Below are positions 62,560-64,000 of a stretch of 64,000 nucleotides of DNA, in pieces (the first letter of the stretch is position 1; every line of letters starts with the position of its first letter). Below the pieces are notes generated by a model. It did not search any database, had not been told where the DNA came from, and was given only the letters and a program-made list of their open reading frames with translations. Both the position numbers and the translations under genes were made by a program. The stretch is from JASHSH01 sp036490215 (GTDB lineage Bacteria; Pseudomonadota; Alphaproteobacteria; Rhodospirillales; Magnetospirillaceae), in NCBI GenBank assembly GCA_036490215.1, contig DASXEH010000095.1, positions 248,001 to 312,000 of the forward strand. The letters run 5' to 3'.

Positions 62560-63780
62560 TTACTCCTCGTTAAGCAGACTTGCGACACGTCCGGCGAGAC
62601 GCGTTGCGATAGCGGATTTGGTCAGGGCTGGCCAGGACTCGACACCCTTCGCGGTGACCAGGTGAACGGTATTGCTGTCGGTGCCGAAAGCGCCGGTGCC
62701 GGCATTGGCCTCGGCGCTGACATCGTTAGCGACGATCACGTCGCAACCCTTGGACGCCAGCTTCGCTTTCGCGCCATCGATCACTTTTTCGGTCTCGGCG
62801 GCGAAACCGACGACCAGACGCGGACGACGATTTCTAGCCTGCGACAAGGTCGCCAGGATGTCGGGATTTTGAGCGAGGTCGAGCTGCGGCGGTGCGGCGC
62901 CTTTCGCTTTCTTGAGTTTCTGTGCGGCGGGTGCAGCCATGCGCCAATCGGCAACGGCGGCAGCGCAGATGGCGACGTCGGCAGGCAGTGCGCCCATGCA
63001 GGCGTCCAACATATTCTGCGCCGTCTCGACATGGATGACATTGACGCCGGCCGGATCGGGCAGCGCGACAGGGCCGCTCACCAAGGTCACGCGCGCACCG
63101 AGAGCGTGCAGAGATTCAGCAATGGCGTGGCCCTGTTTGCCCGAAGAGCGGTTGGAGATATAGCGGACCGGGTCGATCGGTTCCTGCGTCGGCCCGCTGG
63201 TCACCAACGCATGCCGGCCGGCCAACGGTCCATGCGCGCCGAAGAACGTCTCGATCGCGGCGACGATCTCCAGCGGCTCGGCCATGCGACCATCGCCAGT
63301 CTCGCCGTCGCCCAATGATCCGGCATTGGGGCCGATGCGCCGCACGCCGCGCGCGTCGAGCTGGGCGATGTTGGCTTGTGTCGCCGGGTGCTGCCACATC
63401 CGGTAGTTCATCGCCGGTGCGACCAGGATCGGCTTGTCGGATGCCAGCAGCAGGGCCGAAGCCAGATCGTCAGCCAGCCCATGGGTCATCTTACCGATCA
63501 GATCGGCGGAGGCGGGGGCGACGACCACGAGGTCGGAGTCGCGGGTCAGCTGGATATGAACGGTCGCGCCGCCTGCTGTGGTGGCGAACAGGTCGGTATG
63601 AACATCGTCCCCAGCCAAGGCCGACAGGCTCAGCGGCGTGATGAAATGAGCGCCGCCCTGAGTGAGCACGCAGCGCAGCACCGCACCGCGCTCGCGCAGA
63701 CGACGCACGAGATCGAGGCTCTTGTAGGCCGCGATCCCGCCGGAAACCACCAACACAATGCGGCGCCCTGACAGGGTCAC
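62560..63780 (-). CDS. coaBC: Bifunctional phosphopantothenoylcysteine decarboxylase/synthetase
   Basis: 406 residues. N-terminal flavin decarboxylase (SGGIAAYKS, PAMNYRMW) and C-terminal CoaB synthetase (TSGPTQEPIDPVRYISNRSSGKQG). The short loop that carries a catalytic Cys in E. coli CoaBC reads GSLGDGETGDGRM here, without Cys. It adds cysteine to phosphopantothenate and decarboxylates the product. It heads the operon with the Rrf2 regulator and cysK, which supplies its cysteine. Confidence 0.93.
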   Translation of the reverse strand: MTLSGRRIVLVVSGGIAAYKSLDLVRRLRERGAVLRCVLTQGGAHFITPLSLSALAGDDVHTDLFATTAGGATVHIQLTRDSDLVVVAPASADLIGKMTHGLADDLASALLLASDKPILVAPAMNYRMWQHPATQANIAQLDARGVRRIGPNAGSLGDGETGDGRMAEPLEIVAAIETFFGAHGPLAGRHALVTSGPTQEPIDPVRYISNRSSGKQGHAIAESLHALGARVTLVSGPVALPDPAGVNVIHVETAQNMLDACMGALPADVAICAAAVADWRMAAPAAQKLKKAKGAAPPQLDLAQNPDILATLSQARNRRPRLVVGFAAETEKVIDGAKAKLASKGCDVIVANDVSAEANAGTGAFGTDSNTVHLVTAKGVESWPALTKSAIATRLAGRVASLLNEE

Positions 63781-63867
63781 GGCTGAGCCCTTTTTCTACG
63801 TTGAAGGGATGTAATTAGAATAGTCATCAACCGGCCGATGCGCAAGGCCGTGATAATTATACAGGAG

Positions 63868-64000
63868 CTACCGTTTTAGAAGCAGGTAAGCGAGGACGGC
63901 GACCAATACCCAGGGCAGCCAGCTCGGAAATATACCCCGCCGCCCTCGGGATTGTTCCAAGGCCTTCATCGAATCTGGGTGCAGGCGCAACCCGCCGGCT
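63868..64000 (-). CDS. ubiB: C terminus of UbiB-like kinase-fold protein (partial)
   Basis: Only the end of the gene is in the window; the frame enters from the right edge and stops at 63868-63870. The last residues read LRLHPDSMKALEQSR, a basic linker, and a final helix LPWVLVAVLAYLLLKR, which resembles the end of the ubiquinone-biosynthesis UbiB/ADCK proteins with their C-terminal membrane anchor. It is 87 bases upstream of coaBC on the same strand, a common alphaproteobacterial order. Assignment is tentative because of the small visible part. Confidence 0.55.
   Translation of the reverse strand, partial: AGGLRLHPDSMKALEQSRGRRGIFPSWLPWVLVAVLAYLLLKR

Overview
The window looks like a GC-rich alphaproteobacterial chromosome, most likely Rhodospirillales-like; the order is an inference and the genus is not resolved. 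Clues are a CarD regulator, seven-iron ferredoxin, S4 protein and Suv3-type helicase in a row, acnA divergent from ccmAB, and ubiB beside coaBC. Three tRNA genes (Thr-CGT, Gly-GCC, Arg-CCT) are present and no rRNA. Genes are dense, with many 4-base ATGA/GTGA overlaps.

Region 1 (1-13088) is an aryl polyene (APE) cluster in the canonical order apeC to apeR, all on the + strand and almost entirely translationally coupled; the window starts inside apeC. It encodes a type II polyketide-like machine: chain-length factor, two ACPs, aryl-acid ligase, two dehydratases, ketoreductase, two ketosynthases and a thioesterase. It also carries acyl/glycosyl transferases and an envelope delivery set (LolA-like protein, MMPL exporter, lipoprotein). 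Next come a DUF4239 membrane protein and a TetR/glycosyltransferase pair with a perfect 23-bp palindrome at the TetR promoter.

Region 2 (15986-17913) holds tRNA-Thr, a PPK2 polyphosphate kinase with a lysine-rich tail and a small unknown gene.

Region 3 (17940-34684) is a genomic island of about 16.7 kb inserted in tRNA-Gly. The tRNA is intact at the left end. A 50-bp copy of its 3' part with one mismatch marks the right end, next to a decayed tyrosine-recombinase gene. Cargo falls into two modules. The first is a family-5 (dipeptide/nickel-type) ABC transporter, an amidase and an XRE-cupin regulator. The second is a LacI regulator, a phytanoyl-CoA-dioxygenase/HEAT-repeat fusion and a ribose-type ABC importer. 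Both read as uptake plus first-step catabolism of unidentified small molecules.

Region 4 (34760-64000) is core-like. It contains an MFS carboxylate transporter, prolyl aminopeptidase, a nuclease-fold protein, a phosphatase-like protein that lacks its metal ligands, the CarD-FdxA-S4-Suv3 block, HPF, HtpG, RidA, LysR, aconitase, CcmAB, a KimA-type permease, an SSS symporter with DUF3311, a Kir-type channel coupled to DUF1345, DsrE/MoeB sulfur-carrier genes, and the coaBC-rrf2-cysK operon beside the end of ubiB. Three CRP/FNR-type palindromes and three dispersed repeat elements lie between these genes. The best candidates for something little described are the PhyH-HEAT import module of the island and the ligand-less phosphatase-like protein.
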